Assembly (NCBI GenBank): GCA_016715065.1
Contig: JADKBN010000002.1
Span: forward strand, 248,001 to 312,000
From: Fibrobacterota bacterium
GTDB taxonomy: Bacteria > Fibrobacterota > Fibrobacteria > UBA5070
Reading direction: 5' to 3'
DNA: 64,000 nucleotides
Under the pieces are notes generated by a model that saw nothing but the letters and a program-made list of their open reading frames with translations, did not search any database and was not told the DNA's origin. This document shows positions 1-8,261 of this stretch, piece after piece (position 1 is the first letter of the stretch; the number at the start of each line of letters is the position of its first letter). The translations under genes and the position numbers were made by a program.

Positions 1-752
1 CGTTTGACGTAGGGCAGATAGTGGGGGCGGTAGCAACGGTAGGTCCCGCGCTGGGTCAGGCTGTCGACGCTCTGGATGTAGCACCAGTCTGTGGTGTCCT
101 GGTTCGGGGTGCGCCAGAATGTGTCCGCCCAGACCGTGTCGCCGGGAATCGGCAAAACCGTCATGTGGTGGCAATCGACCCTGAAGCGGTTGGTGGATCC
201 GACCAGGACCGGAGTTTCGCAGTAGTCGTAGGAGTCGTAGGCCCAGCCGGTCGATGTGCGCGATGTCCAGACGGTATCCATGAATCGGAAAGGAATCGCC
301 GAATCCAGGCTGGAGGCCGAATCCAAGGAAATGTCGATCAGCAGGTTGCCCCTGCGCACGGGGCGGCGAAGCACGATGTTGGCGAGGGTCGTCTGGTTGT
401 AGTCGATTTCCACCGTATCGGAGCCCGACCAGGAGGCGACCCCAGCCGGATCGACGGCTTGCACCAGGACCGCTCTGGTTCCGCAAGGGATGCCATCCAA
501 TCGAATCGGAGCCGTGTCCAGGATCGTGGATCCACGCATCGTGTCCATTCCCGGACCGGTCACTATGAACTCGAGGTACAAGGCCTGGGTGCGCAGGAAC
601 TCGACATTCTGTTGAGAGAGTCGGAAGGCGACCGCGCCCGTTCCCTCGGAGGATCGGTCTCCGGTCGGTGCGGTCACTTGGCTGCTTTGGCAACCTTGGA
701 AGGCGGCGAACATCGTCGCCGCCAGTAGCGCGAATGGTTTGCGTAACGACAT
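1..752 (-). CDS. Lipoprotein of unknown function, cut by the window edge
   Basis: This reading frame starts at ATG 752-750 behind a good ribosome site (AAGGAG, 9 bases upstream) and is still open at base 1, so only the first 250 residues are present. The start MSLRKPFALLAATMFAAFQGC is a short signal peptide with a plausible lipobox cysteine near residue 21. The rest is a beta-rich sequence with many Asp, Ser and Thr (VLVQAVDPAG, LLIDISLDSA), like an Ig-like or carboxypeptidase-regulatory fold, but I recognise no family. It is the third gene after the TIGR02147 gene and another lipoprotein, and the three probably form one transcription unit with a role at the cell surface. The plus-strand reading frame over the same bases is a shadow. 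Confidence 0.75.
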   Translation of the reverse strand, partial: MSLRKPFALLAATMFAAFQGCQSSQVTAPTGDRSSEGTGAVAFRLSQQNVEFLRTQALYLEFIVTGPGMDTMRGSTILDTAPIRLDGIPCGTRAVLVQAVDPAGVASWSGSDTVEIDYNQTTLANIVLRRPVRRGNLLIDISLDSASSLDSAIPFRFMDTVWTSRTSTGWAYDSYDYCETPVLVGSTNRFRVDCHHMTVLPIPGDTVWADTFWRTPNQDTTDWCYIQSVDSLTQRGTYRCYRPHYLPYVK

Positions 753-805
753 TTTGGACACTCCTTGGGTTAGGCCGCGGCAGGGACAGCCTGCGCGGGG
801 ATGGA

Positions 806-824
806 GCGAGAGGTTTGCTCTCGC
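806..824. other. Inverted repeat between two lipoprotein genes
   Basis: GCGAGAG and CTCTCGC pair perfectly around a five-base loop in the 120-base gap between the two minus-strand lipoprotein genes. No T-run follows on either strand, so it is not a standard terminator. It could slow or attenuate transcription, or protect an mRNA end. Confidence 0.35.
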
Positions 825-872
825 GGCTGTTCTCCGACCTGGGAAGGGCGCTCCTTCCTGGCCAAGAGGGGG

Positions 873-2123
873 TTATCTGGGCAGGTAGAGTCGGGTGGAC
901 ACCAGGTTGACCTGGGAGGAAGGGGTCGGCACGAAAGCTCCGAGCGTCACCTTCAAGGTGGGGCGACCGGCCATGTCCTGGGACGAGCGAAGGACCCCGA
1001 CGAATCCTTCGGAGTTGCGGACCTCGACGATACCCGGGGTCCAGAAGAAGTACCAGATCTGGCTGGACAATTTTTGTTCCGGAGTCTGCATCCCTTGCGC
1101 GGAATCGAGGAAGGAGCCCCTGGGCTGGATCTGGAAGCTGTCGGAGATCGTCCGCATCCGGGGATTCAGGTTGAGGAATGCACCCGAACCCAGCTCGTCG
1201 TTGAGCTCGAAGTGCAGGTACCTGCCGGAATCCGCCGGCAAAGGCTGGGAAAACAAAAACCGCATCGCGATGAATCCGGTCTCGGGAAGGCGAGCGGACT
1301 CCAATACTGTCAAAATCTGGCCGTTGATGGTGTCCGGAAAGGCGGGGATCCTCGCCGGGCCGCTCGTGAGGAAGGCGGAATCGGAGGAAGACGAGCTTCC
1401 AGAGCCTTGCCGGAAGCTTGAATTGCTGAAGGTGTCCTTGCGGACGATCCAGCCCGGAAGGAACGACCGGTCGACCGCGTACCTGCGCCCCTGGACCTGG
1501 AACGAATCCATGGAGATGTTCGGGCCTTCGGGGAAGAACGGCTCCCTGAAACCCGTATCCGTGTCGGAAACGGGCGGGCGCACCACCACGACGGAATCCT
1601 TGGTTACGACGAAAGGCGTCACCATCGGTGCGGCCGCGCCTCTTGCGATGGCCAGATCCCATGTGCCCTGCGGAAGCGAGATCACGGCGCCGGAGCCTTC
1701 GGACTGCGACCTGGAAGCGAAATGGCTGCCCGGCACGAAACAGCGTGGCGCGCCGTTGGAATCGGCGGGGATGCTGAGATCGTGGGACGGGGAGAGTAGG
1801 ACCGACGCTCTCGATGTGGACCCGAAGGCCAATGGCGCCATGCCAAGGGAATCTTCCCGCTGCACGTCCAGGCCCAGACCCATCGGTCCGTCGGCGGGGA
1901 CGGGAAAATTGGCGAGCCCGGAGGCATCGGTCCAGGAACTGTCCAATGCCATTGCTGGAGCGGAATCGCCGCGCGAGCGGACCAGCCACACCCGGGCGGA
2001 AGCGACCGGGGAGCCGTCCTTGCGATGCACGCGCGCTTGCAGATCGGAGGTTTCGAAGCCGCCGGTCTTGACCTCCCCGCACGAGGTGATCCAAAGGGCG
2101 AGAAGCGGGAAAAGACGTTTCAT
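873..2123 (-). CDS. Secreted lipoprotein of unknown function
   Basis: A 416-residue protein starting MKRLFPLLALWITSCGEV, a classic lipoprotein signal with the modified cysteine at residue 15. Residues about 27-110 look like a carboxypeptidase-regulatory or Cna-B type beta-sandwich (LQARVHRKDGSPVASARVWL). Later parts are Ser/Asp-rich and beta-like, ending in a segment with an LKVTLGAF strand. The ATG overlaps the stop of the upstream TIGR02147 gene as ATGA, which fixes the start and implies translational coupling. A longer frame starting at 2648 is only upstream read-through across the TIGR02147 gene. The function is unknown. Pairing of TIGR02147 genes with lipoproteins suggests that the first gene controls or accompanies surface-protein production, but that is inference. 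Confidence 0.8.
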   Translation of the reverse strand: MKRLFPLLALWITSCGEVKTGGFETSDLQARVHRKDGSPVASARVWLVRSRGDSAPAMALDSSWTDASGLANFPVPADGPMGLGLDVQREDSLGMAPLAFGSTSRASVLLSPSHDLSIPADSNGAPRCFVPGSHFASRSQSEGSGAVISLPQGTWDLAIARGAAAPMVTPFVVTKDSVVVVRPPVSDTDTGFREPFFPEGPNISMDSFQVQGRRYAVDRSFLPGWIVRKDTFSNSSFRQGSGSSSSSDSAFLTSGPARIPAFPDTINGQILTVLESARLPETGFIAMRFLFSQPLPADSGRYLHFELNDELGSGAFLNLNPRMRTISDSFQIQPRGSFLDSAQGMQTPEQKLSSQIWYFFWTPGIVEVRNSEGFVGVLRSSQDMAGRPTLKVTLGAFVPTPSSQVNLVSTRLYLPR

Positions 2124-2950
2124 GGGGAGGTCTCCTCTTCGCGAAGGGCCAGAGGAAACGCCTGCAGGTTGACCTGCACCACGCGGTCGGCCTGGTCGTC
2201 CGAGCGAGACAATTCGAGGATCTCGCGACGAAGATGTCGCAACCGGTCGCGAACGCGTTCGAAGGATGCCTTCGAGAGCGTGACCGTGATGGTGGAAATG
2301 GAGCGATCTTCGCGATCGAACCGGTCCAGCGCTTCTCCGGCAAGGCGGATGGTCTCCTTGCGGAACACATTGACCGCCTCGGCGTCTGCTTCGTCGGTGG
2401 TCAAGAACCTGTCCGTTTTTCGCCAAATTCCGTCCGGGTCGCGACGGATCAGGTCCAAGGTGGAAAGCAGCTCGAGGGTTTCTTCCACCGTCTTGGCATC
2501 CAGTGGTGGGCGCAGCATCGAGCCCAAAAGTTCGTGGTTGTCGGAATGCTCCACCAGCTCGAGTGTTTCCAGGATGGCCACGGCGCGCCAATCGCGACAG
2601 AAGGCGATCTTGGACCTTTCCAGCTGCGCCAGCGGAATGCGCCGCCAACTGGCGATGCGGTCGGCGAAGTGCATCTTCTCTTCGTGGCTCTTGGCCTGAT
2701 CCAAGAGCACCAGCAGCTCGAAGTACCGGGTTTCCTGGGCGCCCAAATGGAAAATCTCCGCCAACCGCAACGAGCCGGAGGGCGTGAGGTTCACTTCGCC
2801 AGTCAGGATCCGTCCGAAGAAGGCGGAACTTGTGAAGCCAGCCTTCTGCGCGATGAACCGATGGGAAAACCGAGGGTCTTCCGCTTTCCTTTCCGACCAG
2901 GCGTCGGAGAGGAATTTTCTGTATTCGGTGTAGGTGAATAGATCTGGCAT
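2120..2950 (-). CDS. TIGR02147 family protein
   Basis: A 276-residue soluble protein. It starts MPDLFTYTEYRKFLSD, the usual opening of the TIGR02147 family, followed by a helix-turn-helix-like stretch (FIAQKAGFTSSAFFGRIL, residues about 33-50) and a long helical region with the family phrase EDRSISTITVTLSK near residue 215. The length matches the family (about 270). TIGR02147 proteins are abundant in Fibrobacter and related phyla; their function is not established, and the N-terminal helices suggest a DNA-binding regulator. It heads an operon, overlapping the next lipoprotein gene by four bases (ATGA). The ribosome site is AAGGA ahead of ATG 2950. A truncated relative lies at 25634. Confidence 0.88.
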   Translation of the reverse strand: MPDLFTYTEYRKFLSDAWSERKAEDPRFSHRFIAQKAGFTSSAFFGRILTGEVNLTPSGSLRLAEIFHLGAQETRYFELLVLLDQAKSHEEKMHFADRIASWRRIPLAQLERSKIAFCRDWRAVAILETLELVEHSDNHELLGSMLRPPLDAKTVEETLELLSTLDLIRRDPDGIWRKTDRFLTTDEADAEAVNVFRKETIRLAGEALDRFDREDRSISTITVTLSKASFERVRDRLRHLRREILELSRSDDQADRVVQVNLQAFPLALREEETSP

Positions 2951-3046
2951 CGTGGATTCCTTGGAAGAGAATCTAGCCGGTGCCCGATCGTTTCCAGGGA
3001 GGTGTTGCCAGGAAAGTGTTCCGACATTCGAAACACCCGCAAAGCG

Positions 3047-4057
3047 TCAGTGATCGTCCTGGTAGGGAGACACTTCCACGTTCATGCCAAACGACTCCAG
3101 CATGGCCATGTCCTTGTCCTGCCCCGGATTGGCGGCGGTCAGGAGCTTTTCGCCAGCGAACATGGAGTTGGCGCCCGCCACAAAACACAGCGCCTGCATG
3201 GCCGGAGTCATTTCCACGCGACCGGCCGACAACCGCACCCGCGCCTTGGGCATGATGATGCGCGCCACAGCCACGGTGCGCACGAATTCGATGTCATCGA
3301 TCGGTTCGGCATCGGCCATGGGGGTGCCGGGCATGCGCATCAGCTTGTTGATGGGCACCGAGTGGGGAGGTTCAGGGAGATTGGCGAGTTCATGCAGCAA
3401 GCCCACGCGGTCTTCGCGGTTCTCGCCCATGCCCAAAATGCCGCCCGAGCACACGTGGATGCCCGCCTTGCGCACCGCTTCCAGCGTGTCCAAGCGATCT
3501 TGGAAGGTGCGGGTGGTGATCACATTGCAATAGTTTTCCGGCGAGGTGTCCAGGTTGTGGTTGTAATAATCCAGCCCAACCTCGGCCAAGCGCGCGGCCT
3601 GGTGCTCCTTCAGCATCCCCAGCGTGACACAGGCTTCCATGCCCAGGCTCTTCACCCCTTTGACCATTTCCAGGACGGCGTCGAACTGAGGGCCATCCTT
3701 CACTTCACGCCAGGCGGCGCCCATGCAGAGGCGGTTGGAGCCGGCGGCCTTGGCCTCGTGGGCCTGCTTCATCACTTCTTGCACCGCCATGAGGGGCTCG
3801 TACTTGAGGCCGGTCTCGTAGCGGGAGCTTTGGGTGCAGTAGGAGCAGTCCTCCGGACAGGCCCCGGTCTTGATGCTCACCAGCGTGCTCATCTGGATGT
3901 CGTTGGGGTTCCAGTGCTCGCGATGGATGCTCGCGGCGCGATAGACCAGGTCCATCAGGGGAAGGTCGTAGAGGCGGCGAATCTCCTCGCGGGAGATGCG
4001 CTCGTCGCGCTTGACCTTCGAGGGGTGTTCGTCCATGCAAGCCTTGGCGTAATCCAT
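3047..4057 (-). CDS. bioB: Biotin synthase
   Basis: A 336-residue radical-SAM enzyme that inserts sulfur into dethiobiotin in the last step of biotin synthesis. The iron-sulfur ligands are the cysteines of CPEDCSYC at residues 67, 71 and 74. Other BioB hallmarks are YYNHNLDTSPE, the CSGGILGMGE loop and RLSAGR near the C-terminus, whose arginine belongs to the [2Fe-2S] site. The length is typical (about 320-345). No other biotin gene is adjacent. The gene lies downstream of a small lysine-rich gene, separated by a long inverted repeat (4101-4161), and ends 96 bases before the TIGR02147 gene. I see no BirA-type operator next to it. Confidence 0.97.
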   Translation of the reverse strand: MDYAKACMDEHPSKVKRDERISREEIRRLYDLPLMDLVYRAASIHREHWNPNDIQMSTLVSIKTGACPEDCSYCTQSSRYETGLKYEPLMAVQEVMKQAHEAKAAGSNRLCMGAAWREVKDGPQFDAVLEMVKGVKSLGMEACVTLGMLKEHQAARLAEVGLDYYNHNLDTSPENYCNVITTRTFQDRLDTLEAVRKAGIHVCSGGILGMGENREDRVGLLHELANLPEPPHSVPINKLMRMPGTPMADAEPIDDIEFVRTVAVARIIMPKARVRLSAGRVEMTPAMQALCFVAGANSMFAGEKLLTAANPGQDKDMAMLESFGMNVEVSPYQDDH

Positions 4058-4100
4058 AGGCGGGTAAATTTAGACATCCAGGTACAGAATGACCACACGG

Positions 4101-4161
4101 GGCCCCTACGATCCTTCGTAGAGACGCCCCACGGGACGTCCCTACAGGGATCGTAGGGGCC
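4101..4161. repeat. Long palindrome upstream of bioB
   Basis: GGCCCCTACGATCC (4101-4114) and GGATCGTAGGGGCC (4148-4161) are perfect 14-base inverted arms. The interior also contains a second imperfect palindrome around GTAGAGACGCC and GGACGTCCCTAC. Interspersed palindromes of this sort are common in many bacteria. On the minus strand it lies between the small lysine-rich gene and the bioB start, so it could separate the two transcripts or sit in the bioB leader. There is no U-tract. Confidence 0.6.
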
Positions 4162-4170
4162 AGAGGCGAT

Positions 4171-4275
4171 TTATTTCGACGCCTTCTTGGCGGCCTTGTC
4201 GGCGCGCTTTTCCTTCAGGGTCTTTTCCGGCTTCTTCTTGGTTTCCTTCTTCGTCGCATCTTGATACTTGGCCAT
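4171..4275 (-). CDS. Small lysine-rich protein, 34 residues
   Basis: A very short gene: MAKYQDATKKETKKKPEKT and then a Lys/Ala-rich tail ending KKASK. It is highly basic (about a third Lys), has no signal peptide and is probably disordered or nucleic-acid binding. The start ATG 4275-4273 has AAGGA 7-8 bases upstream. A perfect 8-base inverted repeat (4311-4331) lies just upstream and may be its operator. Longer frames over this region are read-through of non-coding DNA and the riboswitch. The compact, low-complexity sequence with a good ribosome site argues for a real small protein, but no function can be given. Confidence 0.6.
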   Translation of the reverse strand: MAKYQDATKKETKKKPEKTLKEKRADKAAKKASK

Positions 4276-4310
4276 CGTGGGAATCCTTTGCGGTTGGGTT
4301 TTGCGCGGAT

Positions 4311-4331
4311 ATCTGTCAGAATTTGACAGAT
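4311..4331. promoter_or_regulatory. Perfect inverted repeat upstream of the small gene
   Basis: ATCTGTCA and TGACAGAT flank a five-base spacer. It sits 36 bases before the start of the lysine-rich gene and 65 bases before the -35 box of the cobalamin operon, in the divergent promoter region. It looks like a dimeric repressor or activator site; the protein that binds it is unknown. Confidence 0.4.
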
Positions 4332-4395
4332 CGGCCGTCGTTTGGGCGGCCCGCGCATGAAAATAGGCATTTCCTCGGCGTCCAGCTCGGTCCGT

Positions 4396-4424
4396 TTGAC
4401 ACCCCCGCCAGGCTTGGTTATCCT
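4396..4424 (+). promoter_or_regulatory. Sigma-70-type promoter of the cobalamin operon
   Basis: TTGACA (4396-4401) and TATCCT (4419-4424) are spaced by exactly 17 bases. Transcription would begin a few bases downstream, at the 5' end of the cobalamin riboswitch. The -35 box matches the consensus perfectly and the -10 box matches at four of six bases. Confidence 0.6.
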
Positions 4425-4427
4425 TTG

Positions 4428-4596
4428 CCCGCCTTCGGGTCTGCATGAATGCAGGTGCGCAAGCACCGGGAATGCCGTGAAAGACGGCAGCGGACCAGCC
4501 ACTGTGAAGGGAGAAACCCATTCGCCACGAGCCACTGGAGAGATCCGGGAAGGCGGCGAGAATCGGGGCCCTGAGCCAGGAGACCTACCCAGAGGC
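4428..4596 (+). ncRNA. Cobalamin riboswitch
   Basis: The RNA leader has the conserved cobalamin aptamer parts in order. They are GGGAATGCCGTGAAA (from 4468), the GCCACTGTGAA core (from 4498) and the 3' B12 box AGCCAGGAGACCTACC (4574-4589), with a GGTG..GCACC hairpin (about 4453-4467) before the first block. It precedes a TonB-dependent receptor and the cobalamin genes, which is the standard context: adenosylcobalamin binding lowers expression. The B12 box end overlaps CCAGAGGC (4589-4596), which can pair with GCCTCTGG (4627-4634) just before the start codon. That is a likely expression platform. Confidence 0.93.
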
Positions 4597-4634
4597 GCCG
4601 TTCCAAAAGGAGCGGCTTTCTTCCATGCCTCTGG
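4589..4634 (+). promoter_or_regulatory. Possible riboswitch expression-platform hairpin
   Basis: CCAGAGGC at the end of the aptamer pairs with GCCTCTGG eight bases long, 13 bases before the receptor start. Because the left arm overlaps the B12 box, ligand binding and this hairpin would compete. The loop holds an AAGGAG sequence. Which state allows translation cannot be decided by eye. Confidence 0.4.
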
Positions 4635-4646
4635 AAACAGGCGGGG

Positions 4647-6626
4647 ATGTTCCGAATCGCAACTTCCATTTTCGTGATGGCTCCGTCCCTGGCACTGGCC
4701 CAGGTGGACTCCGCCAATCCGCCAGTGGACTCCCTTCCCGCACCTCGGGAAGCACGGCTGCAGGAGCGCGTGGTCGCCTCCTCCGTGCACCGAAATGGTG
4801 TGCGCACCATCGGCCGCGAGGAATTGGCCGGAGCAGCGAACCTCGCCCGATTGCTGTCTCGCGAGAGTGGGGTACAGATCCGCCAAGCGGGGGGATTGGG
4901 CAGCTACACCACGGCCTCGCTGCACGCCTCGCCGGTCCAACAGGTGGAAGTGTGGATGGATGGTGTGCCCATGGGGGGATCGACCGGATCGGTGGTGGAC
5001 CTGGGGCCGGTGCCGCTGGACGGGCTGGAAAAGGTGGAAATTCGCCAAGCCGGTAGCGCGGGAGCGTTCGGAGCACCACGGATCGATCTGCAATCGCGCT
5101 CGGGGTGGGCGCAACGAGGCGCCAGCTTGCGCATGGCTTCCTATGGGGAAAAAGGCGCCAGTGGCTGGTGGGGGGATGAACAGGGCATCGCCACCGTTTC
5201 CGCGTGGTGGGAGGCTTCCCAAAACGACTATCCGTTTCCGTGGGACAACGGGACCCGGTACAACAGGTCCGATGACCACATGGTGAGGCTCTCCAACAAC
5301 GATTACGAAGGGCGCGGTGCGGCGTTTCGGTGGCGCCCCGCCGCCTCGTGGGATGTCCTGGCGCGGCTGGATGATTCTCGTCGCGGGATCAGCGCGCCCG
5401 GATGGGTCGATCCGCTGGCGAGGCTGGATGGAACCTCCGCGCTGGGGTTCGCCCGATGGGTGGGCGAGTCGGAAACCAAGCCCTCCGTGGAGGCGTCGGC
5501 GCGATGGTTCAAATCCTCCTGGAACGACCCCAACCGCACGGCGGGGTGGGATGTCGATCGCGCCGCCAGCGAACAGGCGTGGGACGCGAAGGCCAAGGCG
5601 TCCCTGGCGCGCGAGCGCGGTGGCTGGCTGGATGGCGAGGTGACAGGAAATGTCCGACTTGAAACCAGCGAGCGCGAAAGCACCGGCAGCGCCGACGTGG
5701 CCGTGACTCCGTCCGGAACCAGAGCCACATGGGGTGGCCAGATGGTCTGGAACGGTCAATCCGAATCCGCTCGCTGGGGATCCCAACTGGGGGCGAGCAA
5801 GGACTGGATCCTGGATACGCGCGACTGGACGGAATCCTTGGGGGATGTGTCGCAAATCGACGAAATGGAAACCTCCTGGGAGTCCTATCGTGTGCATGGC
5901 CGGTTGTGGGGACGGCCCTGGCCGGGCCTGGAGGGCTGGGTGGCCTCCAGTTACCGCGAGCGCGCACCGGATTTTCGCGAGTGGATGGGCGACAACGGCT
6001 ACACGCTCCAGACGCCTGACCTTCTGGCGGAACGATCCATGTCCCTGGAGCTCGGGGCCAAGACGCAGCGCGGCGATTGGAGCGCGAATATTTCCGGTTG
6101 GGCGCAACGGTACATGGATCCGATCGAAACTTTCCACAAAGGGGCAAGCCCTCTGGTCGCCCACCGAAATGCGGCTGGATACGATGCATTCGGGTTGGAC
6201 GGGCGTGCTGGATGGTCCACCTCATGGATCCGAGCCACCGCGCAGGGGTCCCTGCAATCGGCGCGGGTCTCCGACGACAATCCCGCTTTGGACGGAAAAC
6301 GTCCACAACGGTTTCCGCTTTGGAAATCCGGCATGGATGCTTCCATCGGGCCATGGAGGGGATGGCGCCTCGGAGGGGACCTGTCCTTGGCCGGCTCCAC
6401 CTACGCCTCGGCGCTCAATCGCCCGACCGACCTTCGCGAAGGGAAGCTGGACCTGGGAGCTTGGCTTCGCTGGAAGCGAGGCGTGATCGGGGCCAGCGCG
6501 CAGGTGGACAACATCCTGGATGAACATGCCCAGGATTGGGAGGACCTGCCCCAACCGGGTAGGCGCTTTTCCATCCGACTGGATTTCGAATTTTCCAAAC
6601 CGACCAACACGAGGAACGAAAGATGA
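4647..6626 (+). CDS. btuB: TonB-dependent outer-membrane receptor, probably for cobalamin
   Basis: A 659-residue protein with a signal peptide (MFRIATSIFVMAPSLALAQ). A plug domain follows at about residues 38-150 (TIGREELAGAANLARLLSRESGVQIRQ, VEVWMDGVPMGG, LEKVEIRQAGSAGAFGA), then a beta-barrel rich in Trp, Arg and Asp that ends FSIRLDFEFSK close to the C-terminus. It imports a ligand across the outer membrane using TonB energy. The cobalamin riboswitch directly upstream and the cobalamin genes downstream point to corrinoids, as for BtuB. Upstream in-frame codons contain no start, so ATG 4647 is the only choice. The stop overlaps the next start as ATGA. The match to BtuB rests on context more than on sequence. 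Confidence 0.85.
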   Translation: MFRIATSIFVMAPSLALAQVDSANPPVDSLPAPREARLQERVVASSVHRNGVRTIGREELAGAANLARLLSRESGVQIRQAGGLGSYTTASLHASPVQQVEVWMDGVPMGGSTGSVVDLGPVPLDGLEKVEIRQAGSAGAFGAPRIDLQSRSGWAQRGASLRMASYGEKGASGWWGDEQGIATVSAWWEASQNDYPFPWDNGTRYNRSDDHMVRLSNNDYEGRGAAFRWRPAASWDVLARLDDSRRGISAPGWVDPLARLDGTSALGFARWVGESETKPSVEASARWFKSSWNDPNRTAGWDVDRAASEQAWDAKAKASLARERGGWLDGEVTGNVRLETSERESTGSADVAVTPSGTRATWGGQMVWNGQSESARWGSQLGASKDWILDTRDWTESLGDVSQIDEMETSWESYRVHGRLWGRPWPGLEGWVASSYRERAPDFREWMGDNGYTLQTPDLLAERSMSLELGAKTQRGDWSANISGWAQRYMDPIETFHKGASPLVAHRNAAGYDAFGLDGRAGWSTSWIRATAQGSLQSARVSDDNPALDGKRPQRFPLWKSGMDASIGPWRGWRLGGDLSLAGSTYASALNRPTDLREGKLDLGAWLRWKRGVIGASAQVDNILDEHAQDWEDLPQPGRRFSIRLDFEFSKPTNTRNER

Positions 6627-7699
6627 ACGCGAAGATCGCATGGATGATGATGGCTGGCACGTTGCTGGTTTCGTGTGGAGAAGACCCGGTGGAGGAAGCC
6701 ACGTCCTGCACCGAGGGCACGCGGATACTGGCACTGGGTCAGAAATTCGGATCGGGAGCCGACGAAGGATCCAGTTCGCTGGACCTGATCGGTTGCGGCA
6801 AAGTCCAGGCCCACGATCCGTCGCTGGGCATGCCGGCGCGATCGGACGTGGCGATCGATCTGGCGGGCGGGAACGTGTATGTGCTCGATCGCGCCAAAGG
6901 GGTCGTGTCGGGATTCGTCGGATCCGATCTGAGCAAGAACTTCCTGGACCAGAACGTGGGAGGTGCGGCCAATCCCTATGGCGTGGCGCGTCTGGGCGAC
7001 CATCTGTGGGTGGCTCGCTACGGTTCCTCGCACCTTCTTGGCATCCCGTTCGGGGACGCCAAGGCCGACTCCATCGATCTTTCCTCCTTCGCCGACACCA
7101 GCACAGTCGTTCCGCGCATGATGGCGGCCAAGGTCTGGAAGGGAAAACTGGTGGTGCCGGTGCAGCGTCTGGACAAAAATTGGACAGCAACAGATTCCAG
7201 CCTCGTTCTGGTGATCGATGTCGCCACATCCAAAGTGGAGAAGCGGATCGCCCTGCCCTTCCGCAATCCCGAAGACGTGGATCTGCGTGGCGACCTGCTG
7301 GCCTTGGCGTGTCTGGGCGGCTACGGAGCCGCACCGGACGGCGGTTTGGCGGTGGTGGATCTGGCCAAAGGCGTGGTGAGCGCCGCCATCTCCGGCGACC
7401 TGCTCGGCGGCGATCCGGCGCGCGTGGCGTTCACGTCCAACGACCGCGTCTGGGCGGCGCTGTACGTGAAGTACCCCACATACAAGGCGCTGCCGATCGA
7501 CCTTTCCACCAAGAAGGTCGGGTCGTTCTTCCCCCAATCCGATGCGGTCGGGGATCTCGCTTTCGATGGCGCGTCGCTTTGGATCGCAAACCACGACGAC
7601 AAGTCCCCCAAGGTCTATCGCCTCGACCCTGCGACGGGCGACATGACCGGCGAATACGCCACTCGTCTGGCCCCCGGACAGCTTCTGGTGCTTCCGTGA
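6623..7699 (+). CDS. Beta-propeller surface lipoprotein, BtuG-like
   Basis: A 358-residue lipoprotein. The signal MNAKIAWMMMAGTLLVSCGED has its lipid-modified Cys at 18, followed by repeated YncE-type blades such as VAIDLAGGNVYVLDRAKG, NPYGVARLGDHLWVARYG and DLAFDGASLWIANHD. In Bacteroides, the lipoprotein BtuG has the same fold, sits beside BtuB and captures cobalamin with very high affinity. Here the gene overlaps the receptor gene by four bases (ATGA) under a cobalamin riboswitch, so a corrinoid-capture partner of the receptor is the best guess. I cannot confirm BtuG homology from motifs alone. The stop overlaps the GTG of cobC (GTGA). Confidence 0.75.
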   Translation: MNAKIAWMMMAGTLLVSCGEDPVEEATSCTEGTRILALGQKFGSGADEGSSSLDLIGCGKVQAHDPSLGMPARSDVAIDLAGGNVYVLDRAKGVVSGFVGSDLSKNFLDQNVGGAANPYGVARLGDHLWVARYGSSHLLGIPFGDAKADSIDLSSFADTSTVVPRMMAAKVWKGKLVVPVQRLDKNWTATDSSLVLVIDVATSKVEKRIALPFRNPEDVDLRGDLLALACLGGYGAAPDGGLAVVDLAKGVVSAAISGDLLGGDPARVAFTSNDRVWAALYVKYPTYKALPIDLSTKKVGSFFPQSDAVGDLAFDGASLWIANHDDKSPKVYRLDPATGDMTGEYATRLAPGQLLVLP

Positions 7700-8235
7700 A
7701 CCAGTCCCTGGAGCTGTGGTTGGTGCGCCACGGCGAATCCACCTACAACGCCGAAGGACGCTACGCGGGATGGTCGGATCCTCCGCTGACCGAAGCCGGA
7801 ACGGCCATGGCCGCCGCCTTGGCGCCGCGGCTGGCCGACAACGTATTTGAGGGAATCTGGCGCTCCGACAAGGTCCGCACCGAACACACCGCCCGCCTTG
7901 CCGGATTCCCGGACGCGAATGTGGACATCCGCCTTCGCGAAGTGGACTTTGGACAGATGGAAGGCAAGACCTACTTCGAGGTTGGGGAAGAATTGCGACA
8001 CCAATTGCGGTCCTTCGCCGACTTCCAGGCTCCGGGAGGCGAATCCACCGCGCAGGTGCGATCCAGGGTCCATGATTTCCTGGCGGGTCTCCCTTCCGGC
8101 AAGCATCTGGTGTTCTGCCACGGCGGCTGGATCCGCTGCGTGCTGGCCGAATGCGGCACGGATCGATTTCCCGACAAAGCCGAAATTTGTCGAGTGAAGT
8201 GGCCCGAGCGCGTGCTTTTGGAAGACCCCGCATGA
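7696..8235 (+). CDS. cobC: Histidine phosphatase, probable alpha-ribazole phosphatase
   Basis: A 179-residue phosphoglycerate-mutase-type phosphatase. The catalytic motif is LVRHGEST with His12, and the second histidine lies in VFCHGGW near residue 138. CobC removes the 5' phosphate from alpha-ribazole phosphate or cobalamin phosphate in nucleotide-loop assembly. The family is broad, so the assignment rests on its place between the receptor and cobQ, cobT and cobS. The start is GTG 7696, overlapping the previous stop as GTGA; an apparent longer frame (from 6520) is read-through of the preceding gene in another frame. Its stop overlaps an ATG that opens a small frame over two palindromic repeats. 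Confidence 0.85.
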   Translation: MNQSLELWLVRHGESTYNAEGRYAGWSDPPLTEAGTAMAAALAPRLADNVFEGIWRSDKVRTEHTARLAGFPDANVDIRLREVDFGQMEGKTYFEVGEELRHQLRSFADFQAPGGESTAQVRSRVHDFLAGLPSGKHLVFCHGGWIRCVLAECGTDRFPDKAEICRVKWPERVLLEDPA

Positions 8236-8261
8236 CCGCGCCGCGCGCGATGGAGCCGGAG

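Noticed and set aside
21..728. Plus-strand reading frame of 235 residues at the left end
   Set aside because: It is antisense to the lipoprotein gene, has no ribosome site and no signal or motif.
2123..2648. Longer version of the lipoprotein gene starting at 2648
   Set aside because: The extra residues lie inside the TIGR02147 gene in another frame; the lipoprotein signal peptide and the ATGA overlap fix the start at 2123.
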